Assembly: GCA_045652835.1 (NCBI GenBank)
Contig: JAZOLE010000118.1
Location: forward strand, 1 to 13,711
Length of the DNA: 13,711 nucleotides
Direction of reading: 5' to 3'
From: SVQP01 sp045652835
Lineage (GTDB): Bacteria; Bacillota; Clostridia; Oscillospirales; CAG-272
Shown here: positions 1-6,279 of the stretch, piece after piece
Position numbering within the stretch: the stretch's first letter is position 1
How the letters are laid out: every line of letters starts with the position of its first letter
Translations under genes and position numbers: made by a program
The notes under the pieces: model-generated
Told to the model about the DNA's origin: nothing
Seen by the model: the letters and a program-made list of their open reading frames with translations, nothing else
Database searches by the model: none

Positions 1-293
1 CCAAGTTCACGGGCGGCTGCTTCAAGGTGACCACCCAGAGCGGTACGCAGGTCGTGGGCTGGGATCCTTACGAGGCAGACGTGACCGAGGCTGTCAAGGC
101 AGGGCAGAGCATTGACCTTTGCGTGGTCGGCACGCGTAAGAACGTGTTCGGACCGCTTCACCAGCTGCCCGCTATTGCAGGCGCGTGCGGACCCGGCAAC
201 TTTGTCACCGGTGGCGCAAACTGGACGGATGCATACGTGCTGATCGACAGCGGCGCCAAGAGCATTACCTTTACGGTTGAGACCGAGGTATAA
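1..293 (+). CDS. C-terminal fragment of a probable glycoside hydrolase (jelly-roll sugar-binding-like domain)
   Basis: An open frame enters from the left edge (first full codon at base 3) and ends at TAA 291–293, giving about 96 residues. The fragment contains GWDPYEADVTEAVKAGQ followed by VVGTRKNVFGPLHQ. This resembles the C-terminal beta-sandwich of large clostridial glycoside hydrolases, where a W-x-P-Y-x-x-D-v-T-x-x-l-k-x-G strand pattern precedes a conserved R-N-x-F/L-G-P-x-H segment (GH2 sugar-binding-like fold). The role would be carbohydrate binding or domain packing in a glycan-degrading enzyme. The catalytic domain lies outside the window, so the substrate cannot be named. A palindromic terminator follows 30 bases after the stop, so this is the last gene of its unit. 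An in-frame GTG at 27 is almost certainly internal. The coding call is firm; the family call is by motif resemblance only. Confidence 0.6.
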   Translation, partial: KFTGGCFKVTTQSGTQVVGWDPYEADVTEAVKAGQSIDLCVVGTRKNVFGPLHQLPAIAGACGPGNFVTGGANWTDAYVLIDSGAKSITFTVETEV

Positions 294-322
294 AAGCATA
301 ACCGCCACACGGGGCGGAAAAA

Positions 323-365
323 ATCCTCCAACGGCATGCCGTTGGAGGATCATTATTGTTTTACC
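323..365 (+). terminator. Palindromic intrinsic terminator after the glycoside hydrolase
   Basis: Bases 323–350 are a perfect 28-bp palindrome (arm ATCCTCCAACGGCA and its complement), preceded by six A residues and followed by a broken T-rich tract (350–371). A smaller stem CCGCC/GGCGG (302–306 with 313–317) lies just upstream. The hairpin core CCAACGGCA/TGCCGTTGG is the same core found in the palindrome at 3103–3144. The broken T tract makes termination efficiency uncertain. Confidence 0.7.
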
Positions 366-369
366 TTTT

Positions 370-432
370 TTGAAAAAATGTGTCAAATCCCGACAAAAAC
401 GCGGTGTTCTTATATGAAGGGTGCTATGCACC
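370..432 (+). promoter_or_regulatory. Candidate promoter/leader region of the ECF sigma–LRR operon
   Basis: The segment between the terminator and the sigma gene holds TGTC-N7-GACA (381–395), then GCGGTGTTCTTATATG (401–416), and a short stem GGTGC/GCACC (420–424 with 428–432) just before the Shine-Dalgarno AAAGGAG at 445–451. No good sigma-A -35/-10 pair with 16–18 bp spacing is visible. ECF operons are commonly autoregulated, so an ECF-type promoter here would be expected, but I cannot define its -35 and -10 boxes from one copy. Confidence 0.3.
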
Positions 433-457
433 GATCAAAGAACGAAAGGAGTTTTTT

Positions 458-1018
458 ATGCAAGATCAAGAGATCGTTGCCCTGTATCATCAGCGCGATG
501 AGCGGGCAATCGTGCAAACAGAAACCAAATACGGCGCGTACTGTACGGGAATTGCGCAAAACATCCTGCAGAATATGCAGGACAGTGAGGAGTGCGTCAA
601 CGATACGTGGCTGCGCACCTGGAATTCCATTCCGCCCGCAAAGCCCGAAAATCTGAGAACCTACGTAGGGAAGATCACGCGCAATCTTTCCTTGAACCGC
701 TTAGAGTACCGCCACCGCGAAAAGCGCGGCGGGGGAGAGGTCATGCTCGCACTTGACGAGATCGGTGAGGTAGCTGCACCCGACGCAGACCTTGCAGCAC
801 AAATCGAGCGCGAGGAGTTTTCGCGCATTCTCAACGCGTTTTTGTGGAGCTTGCCCGAGAGAGATTGCTGCGTGTTCATTCGCCGCTATTACTACTTGGA
901 GAGCGTTGAGCGCATTTCCGAGCGGTACGCCGTCAGCCAAGCCGCCGTATTCAAGATCCTCTCACGCGCGCGAGGCAAGCTGCGTAAGGCATTGGAAGAG
1001 GAGGGATACACGGTATGA
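458..1018 (+). CDS. ECF (sigma-70 family) RNA polymerase sigma factor
   Basis: This 186-residue protein has the two-domain build of an extracytoplasmic-function sigma factor. Region 2 spans about residues 24–92, including DSEECVNDTWLRTWNSIPP, the helix that contacts core polymerase and the -10 element. Region 4 spans about 120–180, with LPERDCCVFIRRYYYLESV followed by the helix-turn-helix ISERYAVSQAAVFKILSRAR that reads the -35 element. There is no region 1 or 3, as normal for ECF factors. The start is the ATG at 458 because AAAGGAG sits six bases upstream; the same frame extends back to a GTG at 380, which has no ribosome binding site and gives an N-terminus unlike the family. The stop TGA overlaps the next gene's ATG (ATGA at 1015–1018), so the two are translationally coupled. 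Its partner is inferred to be the membrane LRR protein that follows. Target promoters are unknown. Confidence 0.92.
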   Translation: MQDQEIVALYHQRDERAIVQTETKYGAYCTGIAQNILQNMQDSEECVNDTWLRTWNSIPPAKPENLRTYVGKITRNLSLNRLEYRHREKRGGGEVMLALDEIGEVAAPDADLAAQIEREEFSRILNAFLWSLPERDCCVFIRRYYYLESVERISERYAVSQAAVFKILSRARGKLRKALEEEGYTV

Positions 1019-3093
1019 AAAATCTCCCCTTGCTTCACTGGATGGAGGACATCGATCCCGTGCTGATCGAGCGTGCCGACAACTATCGCCCTGTGCATCG
1101 CAAGCCGTATTGGCGCACGGTACTGATTGCGGCAGCTGCGTTGCTGCTTTTGACCGTTGTATTATCCGCATTTGCGGCATGGCGCGTTGATACTTACGTA
1201 CAAACCGAATATCCCGATATCTATGACGGCACGCTGCTGCACGCACTGGATATCGTGCTGACGCAGGACGAAAACGCAGTTTCCTCGCTGCTTGGTGAGC
1301 AAAACAAGCGCGATCTGCACAGCCTGTTCAATGCTTTGCGTGGTGTGATTGATGACGAAAATCAAACAGAAGACCAACAAACCCAGCAAGGACCCTACTC
1401 CAAGGGGCTGGAATACCGTTCGCGCGGTGACGGCACGTGTAGTGTGGTTGGCATAGGCGAATGCACAGACCTGCACGTGGTCATTCCCAAAATCTCGCCC
1501 GACGGTGAGATAGTGGTGGATATTGCAGAGGGCGCGTTTGAAAATAACATCACCGTGACCAAGGTCACCCTGCCTGATACTGTCAAGACCATTCGCGAGA
1601 ACGCGTTTTCCGGTTGCAGTAAGCTGGAAAAGATCAACTTGCCCGATAGCGTGACCATGATCGGCACGCAGGCGTTCAGAAGCTGCTGGAGGCTGACCGA
1701 GCTGCATATCCCCAAAAATGTGACCGATATTGGGGAAAATATCGTTGGCATGTGTATTATGCTGGAGAGCATCACGGTCGCTCCCGAAAACACCGTATAT
1801 AAGAGCGAGGAAAACTGCCTGATCGAGATTGCGAGCTGCACCTTGATCGCAGGTTGCCAGGGCAGCGTTATTCCCGATGGTGTAACAAGCATTGCACCGT
1901 ATGCGTTTTATTGCATCATGGACTTGCGCTCGGTCGCCATTCCCGAGGGCGTGACAAGCATTGGAAAGCAGGCGTTCCTTGGCTGCAGCAGGCTCAGGGA
2001 AGTCACGTTGCCTACCACGCTGAAAAGCATTGGCGAGCAAGCCTTTGCGGAGTGCACGGTGCTCAACGGCATAACGCTCTTTGAGGGGCTTGAGAGTATT
2101 GGCACTCAGGCATTTGAAAAGTGCGAAAAGCTGACGAGTGTGGCTTTGCCAAATAGCCTAAAGATGATCGACGATGCGGCATTCCTTGATTGCAAGTCGT
2201 TGGTCGAGATCAACATTCCGCACGGTATAACAGAAATCGCAGACGATACTTTTTACGGCTGTACCTCGCTGGCGCGCGTATTTATTCCGGATAGTGTGCA
2301 AAAAATCGGATCATATGCGTTCTATAATTGCGAGGCTTTGACACAGATCCATATTCCCAATAGCGTTATGACTATCGGGAACTGTGCGTTTAACGGCTGC
2401 AGCGCCTTGAGTGCCGTCGATCTTTCGCCGGGCTTGAGCGGGATCGGCACGTACGTCTTTGCCGACTGTGATAGCCTGACCGAGATCACCATACCCACAA
2501 GCATTGCGGTAATACCTGCGTATGCATTCTATGATTGTGACGGATTGATCAGCATGACACTCCCCGAAAGCGTTGTCAAAATTGAACAGCAGGCATTTGC
2601 CTCCTGCGATGCTTTGGAGTCGGTTTATATTCCTGCCGGTGTGACCAACATCAAGGAGCGTGTCTTTTACAACTGCCCTGAGCTGCACGAGCTGGTGGTA
2701 GCCTCGGACAACCCGCAATATAAGGGCGAAGGGAACTGCCTGATCGATACAGAGACCGCTGAGCTGTTATTTGCCAATACGCACAGCGTGATTCCGAGCG
2801 GTGTGCGCAAAATTGGCACGTATGCGGTCAGCAATACCACCTTGCGAAGAATCACGCTCCCGGATGGCGTTGAGGTGATTGAGGACTATGCATTATATCG
2901 CAACTGGGATATGGTCAGTGTGGTCATTCCCGCAAGCGTGACCAAGATCGGTGATTATGTGTTTGAATTGTGCGTCAATCTCCGTAACGTGTATTATGCA
3001 GGTACGGAAGAGCAGTGGGCACAGATCACCGTCGGTCAGGAGAATCAATATCTCTTGGATGCGACCGTGATATTCGAATACGTTCCGGAGTGA
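1015..3093 (+). CDS. Membrane-anchored BspA-type leucine-rich repeat protein with anti-sigma-like N-terminus
   Basis: This 692-residue protein has three parts. Residues 1–34 are a short cytoplasmic segment, HWMEDIDPVLIERADNYR then a basic stretch. The D-I-D-x-x-L-I-E-x-A pattern resembles the start of many clostridial membrane anti-sigma factors encoded next to ECF sigma genes; there is no HxxxCxxC zinc motif. Residues 35–55 form one transmembrane helix. A linker of about 120 residues leads to about 18 leucine-rich repeats of 23 residues (179–655; consensus L-x-x-I-x-I-P-x-x-V-x-x-I-G-x-x-A-F-x-x-C-x-x), typical of the LRR_5/BspA family of surface proteins. Two non-repeat insertions share N-x-x-Y-K-x-E-x-NCLI (about residues 257–280 and 562–585). 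The gene overlaps the sigma gene by four bases. I infer that it holds the sigma factor at the membrane and senses a ligand or cell-wall feature through the LRR array. The family calls are strong; the anti-sigma role is inferred from context and the N-terminus. Confidence 0.85.
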   Translation: MKNLPLLHWMEDIDPVLIERADNYRPVHRKPYWRTVLIAAAALLLLTVVLSAFAAWRVDTYVQTEYPDIYDGTLLHALDIVLTQDENAVSSLLGEQNKRDLHSLFNALRGVIDDENQTEDQQTQQGPYSKGLEYRSRGDGTCSVVGIGECTDLHVVIPKISPDGEIVVDIAEGAFENNITVTKVTLPDTVKTIRENAFSGCSKLEKINLPDSVTMIGTQAFRSCWRLTELHIPKNVTDIGENIVGMCIMLESITVAPENTVYKSEENCLIEIASCTLIAGCQGSVIPDGVTSIAPYAFYCIMDLRSVAIPEGVTSIGKQAFLGCSRLREVTLPTTLKSIGEQAFAECTVLNGITLFEGLESIGTQAFEKCEKLTSVALPNSLKMIDDAAFLDCKSLVEINIPHGITEIADDTFYGCTSLARVFIPDSVQKIGSYAFYNCEALTQIHIPNSVMTIGNCAFNGCSALSAVDLSPGLSGIGTYVFADCDSLTEITIPTSIAVIPAYAFYDCDGLISMTLPESVVKIEQQAFASCDALESVYIPAGVTNIKERVFYNCPELHELVVASDNPQYKGEGNCLIDTETAELLFANTHSVIPSGVRKIGTYAVSNTTLRRITLPDGVEVIEDYALYRNWDMVSVVIPASVTKIGDYVFELCVNLRNVYYAGTEEQWAQITVGQENQYLLDATVIFEYVPE
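1549..2979 (+). repeat. Tandem LRR-encoding repeats, 69-bp periodicity
   Basis: About 18 repeat units of 23 codons lie within the membrane LRR gene, most beginning with a Leu codon and ending in a Gly-Cys, Asn-Cys or Asp-Cys context. Two insertions break the array, around 1770–1860 and 2690–2790. Units are similar in protein but divergent in DNA, so recent expansion or slippage is not evident. Confidence 0.85.
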
Positions 3094-3102
3094 TAGTACA
3101 TA

Positions 3103-3144
3103 AAAACATCCGCCAACGGCACGCGTGCCGTTGGCGGATGTTTT
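3103..3144. terminator. 42-bp perfect palindrome, bidirectional terminator between convergent genes
   Basis: Pairing is perfect from 3103 to 3144 about the centre ACGCGT (3121–3126). The arms carry CATCCGCCAACGGCA and its complement, bounded by A4 on the left and T4 on the right. The long GC-rich stem with flanking A and T runs can stop transcription from the sigma–LRR operon (stop codon at 3093) and from the minus-strand operon ending at 3344. A 42-bp perfect stem is longer than needed for termination. Confidence 0.85.
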
Positions 3145-3150
3145 ATATGG

Positions 3151-3286
3151 GAGTAGGAGCGACCTTTGGTCGTCCTGCGTATTCGGGCTGGTCGTGCGCT
3201 GCCTCTGTCGGTAGGGGTCGGCGCCCTCGACGATCCCGATAGGCGCAAAGAACATATTGTAGGGACAGGCGTCCTCGACTGTCCGC
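3151..3286. repeat. Three degenerate mini-hairpin repeat units (GTAGG…CC)
   Basis: Three units each begin GTAGG (3153, 3211, 3259) and fold back on themselves. Unit 1 pairs CGACC with GGTCG around TTT (3160–3172) and extends to GGA/TCC across a bulged G. Unit 2 pairs GTCG with CGAC (3217–3231) within GGG…CCC. Unit 3 pairs GGACAG with CTGTCC (3263–3284). Units 2 and 3 share the loop pattern GGCG-CCTCGAC. Each ends in CC(Y)G-like bases. The common frame with compensated stem changes marks them as divergent copies of one small palindromic intergenic element. No open reading frame here is credible. Confidence 0.65.
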
Positions 3287-3296
3287 ATTTCCAATG

Positions 3297-3341
3297 AAAT
3301 ACGCCAACGACTTTTTGCCGTTGGCGGATGTTTTTATATGC
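3297..3341. terminator. Second, decayed copy of the palindromic terminator
   Basis: The right half, TGCCGTTGGCGGATGTTTT (3316–3334), repeats the right arm of the 42-bp palindrome almost exactly, including the following TATATG. The left half has changed to ACGCCAACGACTTTTT. The remaining stem is CGCCAACG/CGTTGGCG (3302–3309 with 3319–3326) around a 9-base loop. It lies just past the stop codon of the phosphohexomutase gene and may still act on minus-strand transcripts, although the T tract on that strand is weak. Confidence 0.55.
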
Positions 3342-3343
3342 AA

Positions 3344-5059
3344 TTAAGCCTCTAAGGTTTTCTTGTAGCCTTCAAGCTTTGCAAGCACGTCAGCCTGATC
3401 CTTGCCAAGAAGCAGGAAATAGAACTTGATCTTAGGCTCGGTGCCCGAAGGACGCACCACAATGACGTCGCCGTTTACCAGCTTGAAGTACAGCACGTTG
3501 GACTTGGGCAGACCCGTGGGGATCTTTTTGCCTGTTGCCAGCTCGGTAAAGGTCTCGGTCTTGTAGTCACCGAACAGCTCAACAGCCACACCGCCAAACT
3601 CTGCAGGGGGATTGTTACGCAGGGTGTCCATCATAGCAGCCATGCGTGCAGCACCGTCCAGACCCTCCATATAGATCTCTACGTTGGTCTCGTAGCAGTA
3701 GCCGTAGCGTGCGTACAGACCCTGGAGTGCGTCGCCCAGCGTCATGCCCTTAGCCTTATAGTAAGCGGTCATTTCGCAGATCAGCATGGAAGCCACAACA
3801 GCGTCCTTGTCGCGCGCGTAAGTGCCCTTGAGGTAGCCGTAGCTTTCCTCAAAGCCCAGAATAAACGAGCCGTAACCCTTTGCCTCGTAGTTCTTGATGA
3901 CCTCACCGATAAACTTAAAGCCGGTCAGCACGTTGTGCATGGTCACGTTATGCGCTGCGCAAATGGCAGCTGCAAGCTCGGTAGAAACAATGGTCTTGAC
4001 AGCGTAAGGATGTGCGGGCATGCTGCCGGTTTCCTCATATGCGGTCAGGATATAGTCAAGCAAAAGCGCGCCCATCTGGTTGCCCGTGATGGTCACAAAA
4101 GAGCCGTCAGCGGTTCTTGTCATAACGCCAACGCGGTCTGCATCGGGGTCGGTTGCCACAATCAGGTCGCTGCCTACGCGGTTAGCAATCTCAATACCCA
4201 GCTCAAATACCTGCGGATATTCGGGATTGGGCTTGGGCACGGTGGGGAAGTCACCGTCAATGATCATCTGCTCGGGAACGGTGTAAAGGTTCTTAAGACC
4301 AATGCGCTTCATAACCTCGGGGACCAGCTTGTGACCGGTACCGTGCAGGGGCGTGTAAACGATAGCAAGATCGTCTGCAACAGCCTTGACAGCCTCGGGA
4401 TTGACAGCCTGTGCCGTGACTTGTGCCAGATACTTCTCGTCAGTCTCCTCGCCAAGCATGATAATCAAGCCGTCGGCGAGTGCCTTGTCGAAATCAGCCA
4501 GCTTTACGTCCTCGAAAATATCCAGCGCTTCCATAGATGCGCTGACCGTGTCCGCATGCTCAGGGGGCAGCTGTGCGCCATCCTCCCAGTAAGCCTTGTA
4601 GCCGTTGTACTGCTTGGGGTTATGAGAAGCGGTGATGTTAATGCCCGCCACGCAGCCGTATTCGCGCAGAGCGAAAGAAAGCTCGGGGGTGGGGCGCAGG
4701 TCGTCAAACAGATAGGACTTGATGCCTGCAGCAGCAAGCACCTGTGCGGAGGTTTTTGCAAACAGAGCCGAATTGTTGCGGCTGTCGTACGCAATGGCAA
4801 CGCCGTCCGCAGCGCGACCTTCCTTGATGATCAAATTAGCAAGTCCCTGCGTTGCATATGCAACCGTGTGCACGTTCATAGCGTTCATGCCGGTCTTCAT
4901 AATGCCGCGCAAGCCGGCAGTGCCGAAAGAAAGGTATGAGGTAAAGCGCAAACGGATTTCGCCGTCGTCCTCTGCAATGGCGCGCAGCTCGGCTTTCTCA
5001 GCTTCGCTGAGCTTATCGCTCTCCAGCCAACGCAGATAGTTGTTCATGTACTGTTCCAT
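3344..5059 (-). CDS. pgcA: Phosphohexomutase (alpha-D-phosphohexomutase family, PgcA/Pgm type)
   Basis: This 571-residue cytoplasmic enzyme interconverts hexose 1- and 6-phosphates through a phosphoserine, feeding UDP-glucose, envelope glycans and glycogen. All four family signatures are intact: the catalytic loop TASHNPKQYNGYK with Ser145, the Mg-binding loop DPDADR (304–309), the sugar-specificity loop GFEESYG (402–408), and the phosphate-binding loop RPSGTEPK (about 536–543). The length matches the Firmicutes phospho-sugar mutase group (about 570–580 residues). The frame is open back to 5281, but the start is the ATG at 5059–5057, preceded by AAAGGAG about nine bases away; the extension has no family match and would overlap the TSCPD gene. 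It is the last gene of the five-gene operon, 28 bases after the TSCPD gene. The GEES-type loop suits glucose or mannose phosphates; exact substrate preference cannot be read from sequence. Confidence 0.95.
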   Translation of the reverse strand: MEQYMNNYLRWLESDKLSEAEKAELRAIAEDDGEIRLRFTSYLSFGTAGLRGIMKTGMNAMNVHTVAYATQGLANLIIKEGRAADGVAIAYDSRNNSALFAKTSAQVLAAAGIKSYLFDDLRPTPELSFALREYGCVAGINITASHNPKQYNGYKAYWEDGAQLPPEHADTVSASMEALDIFEDVKLADFDKALADGLIIMLGEETDEKYLAQVTAQAVNPEAVKAVADDLAIVYTPLHGTGHKLVPEVMKRIGLKNLYTVPEQMIIDGDFPTVPKPNPEYPQVFELGIEIANRVGSDLIVATDPDADRVGVMTRTADGSFVTITGNQMGALLLDYILTAYEETGSMPAHPYAVKTIVSTELAAAICAAHNVTMHNVLTGFKFIGEVIKNYEAKGYGSFILGFEESYGYLKGTYARDKDAVVASMLICEMTAYYKAKGMTLGDALQGLYARYGYCYETNVEIYMEGLDGAARMAAMMDTLRNNPPAEFGGVAVELFGDYKTETFTELATGKKIPTGLPKSNVLYFKLVNGDVIVVRPSGTEPKIKFYFLLLGKDQADVLAKLEGYKKTLEA

Positions 5060-5087
5060 GATCGCGTTCTCCTTTATTTGTGTTATT

Positions 5088-5342
5088 TTAGTCTTGCAGA
5101 TTCTGTTCAAGAGCCTGTGCCAGCTGATCGGGGCAGGAGGTAGACTTAAAGCCGCACTTGATGCCGCGCAGACGGCGAATGGCTTCCCCCACTTCCATGC
5201 CAATGACCAAAGCGGCGACTCCCTGCGTGTTACCGTTGCAGCCGCCCGTAAAAGCAGCGCCGGTGATGATACCGTCCTCAATGACGAGGTCGATCTGTCG
5301 AGCGCAAACGCCCGAGGTCTTGTAAGAGATGGTTTGTTTCAT
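5088..5342 (-). CDS. TSCPD-domain small protein (TIGR03905-like)
   Basis: This 84-residue protein contains a C-terminal TSCPD motif (residues 68–72) and four cysteines at 13, 35, 63 and 70, spaced as in the stand-alone TSCPD proteins of Clostridia. The TSCPD domain otherwise occurs at the C-terminus of some ribonucleotide reductases, where the cysteines are thought to bind metal. The function of the stand-alone form is not established. The start at 5342 (MKQTISYKTSGVC) is preferred over the ATG nine bases upstream (5351) because the Shine-Dalgarno AAAGGA lies nine bases before the former and abuts the latter. It sits 28 bases after the prephenate-dehydratase-like gene and 28 bases before the phosphohexomutase gene, in one operon. 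Confidence 0.85.
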   Translation of the reverse strand: MKQTISYKTSGVCARQIDLVIEDGIITGAAFTGGCNGNTQGVAALVIGMEVGEAIRRLRGIKCGFKSTSCPDQLAQALEQNLQD

Positions 5343-5370
5343 AGTATGCATTCCTTTTATGTTTTATTTT

Positions 5371-6279
5371 TTATTTGATCGTGTAAAACCCGACAGGGGT
5401 GATATCCGTGCAGAACAGCAGCAGATACAATACAAACGGGTAAAACGACGAAGGTTCAACCGAAAATCGCAAGCGGAACAGCTGGCTGTCCTGACCCTCG
5501 TAGGTAGCGGCGTGCAAAAGCGCGTGTCCGCAAAGCGCGGCAATGCCAATCAGCTTGCCCGTATCGTCAGGGGAGGCGGGGGAGAGCAGAAAATCGATGC
5601 AACGCCGTGATGTGGGTTGCGCGGGTGCCAGCGTTCTGCGCACCAGCGCAAAGGCGGTGCTGCCGCTTTGCGGTGTGGGCACGTAGCAAAGCGCGCAAAT
5701 GCGCAGATCATAAAGCTCAATCTGCCGCAAAAGTCCTGCCATCACGCCGTCTGCCGTGGATTCTATGGGCAGGATGCCAAACTCGCAAAGGCCGCTGTGC
5801 ACCTCTTGGCAAACGTCCTCAAAGCCGTGGAAATATGCCACTCTGCGCCCCTTGATAAAGCCAGTCAGCTCCATAAAGGCTTGCTCTGCGTAGCTGTTTG
5901 CCACGTAAGCCACGCGTCCGTAAGCCTCGGGAGAGACAGCCTCGTGCTCGCCAAACAACGCAGCAAAGGCTTGCTCATAGCCTGCGGGATAGCGTGCGGC
6001 AAGCTCGGTGCAAAGCGCAAGCGTGTCCGCAGATTGCGCAGCGGCTGCGTAGCAATTCTGTGCCTGTTCGGTGGAAAGCAGCTGCTCGCAAAGCAAAAGC
6101 AGCCTGTCACGATCGGCAAGCGTGTCGGCATCCAGTGCCGCAATCAGCTCGCCTAACCAAAAAGCGCGTGCGCGGTGCTGCGCGGCATGCCGTTGGTCAA
6201 GCTCAGCAAGGTTTTGCCGTACGTTTTCTGTCGGATCCTGCTGTGCGCCCATTGCGTAAGCAAGGAAATCCCCGTTCAT
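5371..6279 (-). CDS. Divergent prephenate dehydratase/ACT-like protein
   Basis: This 302-residue protein is not a standard enzyme. Residues 122–200 resemble part of the periplasmic-binding-like fold of prephenate dehydratase: RVAYVANSYAEQAFMEL, then FEDVCQEVHSGLCEFGILPIESTADG, matching the family's F-e-d-V-x-x-V-x-x-G-x-x-d-y-G-V-l-P-I-E-N-S-x-x-G. The usual T-R-F catalytic motif is not seen; PTPQSGSTAFALVRR stands roughly there. Residues about 226–302 have the strand/helix rhythm of an ACT-like amino-acid-binding domain. Residues 1–115 are helical, Ala/Leu/Gln-rich, and match nothing I recognise. The ATG directly abuts the TAA of htpG (6279/6280), so it is translated from an SD inside htpG's last codons (TTGGAG). 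Loss of the catalytic motif suggests a sensor or regulatory relative that binds an aromatic amino acid, which is inference. A real but very divergent dehydratase remains possible. Confidence 0.7.
   Translation of the reverse strand: MNGDFLAYAMGAQQDPTENVRQNLAELDQRHAAQHRARAFWLGELIAALDADTLADRDRLLLLCEQLLSTEQAQNCYAAAAQSADTLALCTELAARYPAGYEQAFAALFGEHEAVSPEAYGRVAYVANSYAEQAFMELTGFIKGRRVAYFHGFEDVCQEVHSGLCEFGILPIESTADGVMAGLLRQIELYDLRICALCYVPTPQSGSTAFALVRRTLAPAQPTSRRCIDFLLSPASPDDTGKLIGIAALCGHALLHAATYEGQDSQLFRLRFSVEPSSFYPFVLYLLLFCTDITPVGFYTIK

Noticed and set aside
380..457. Upstream GTG start for the sigma gene
   Set aside because: No ribosome binding site precedes it, and the extra residues do not match sigma factors. 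AAAGGAG precedes ATG 458.
1162..2040. 292-codon minus-strand open frame inside the LRR gene
   Set aside because: The 69-bp repeats keep the antisense frame open. The translation shows only the periodic complement of the LRR codons.
3151..3286. Possible CRISPR array or riboswitch in the LRR–pgcA spacer
   Set aside because: There are only three imperfect units with unequal spacing and no identical direct repeats, and no aptamer consensus is recognisable. It fits a small palindromic repeat better.
3935..4939. 334-codon plus-strand open frame opposite the phosphohexomutase gene
   Set aside because: Antisense shadow of a gene with all catalytic motifs intact; no ribosome binding site.
5060..5281. 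N-terminal extension of the phosphohexomutase frame
   Set aside because: It overlaps the TSCPD gene, lacks family similarity, and a good AAAGGAG sits in front of the ATG at 5059.
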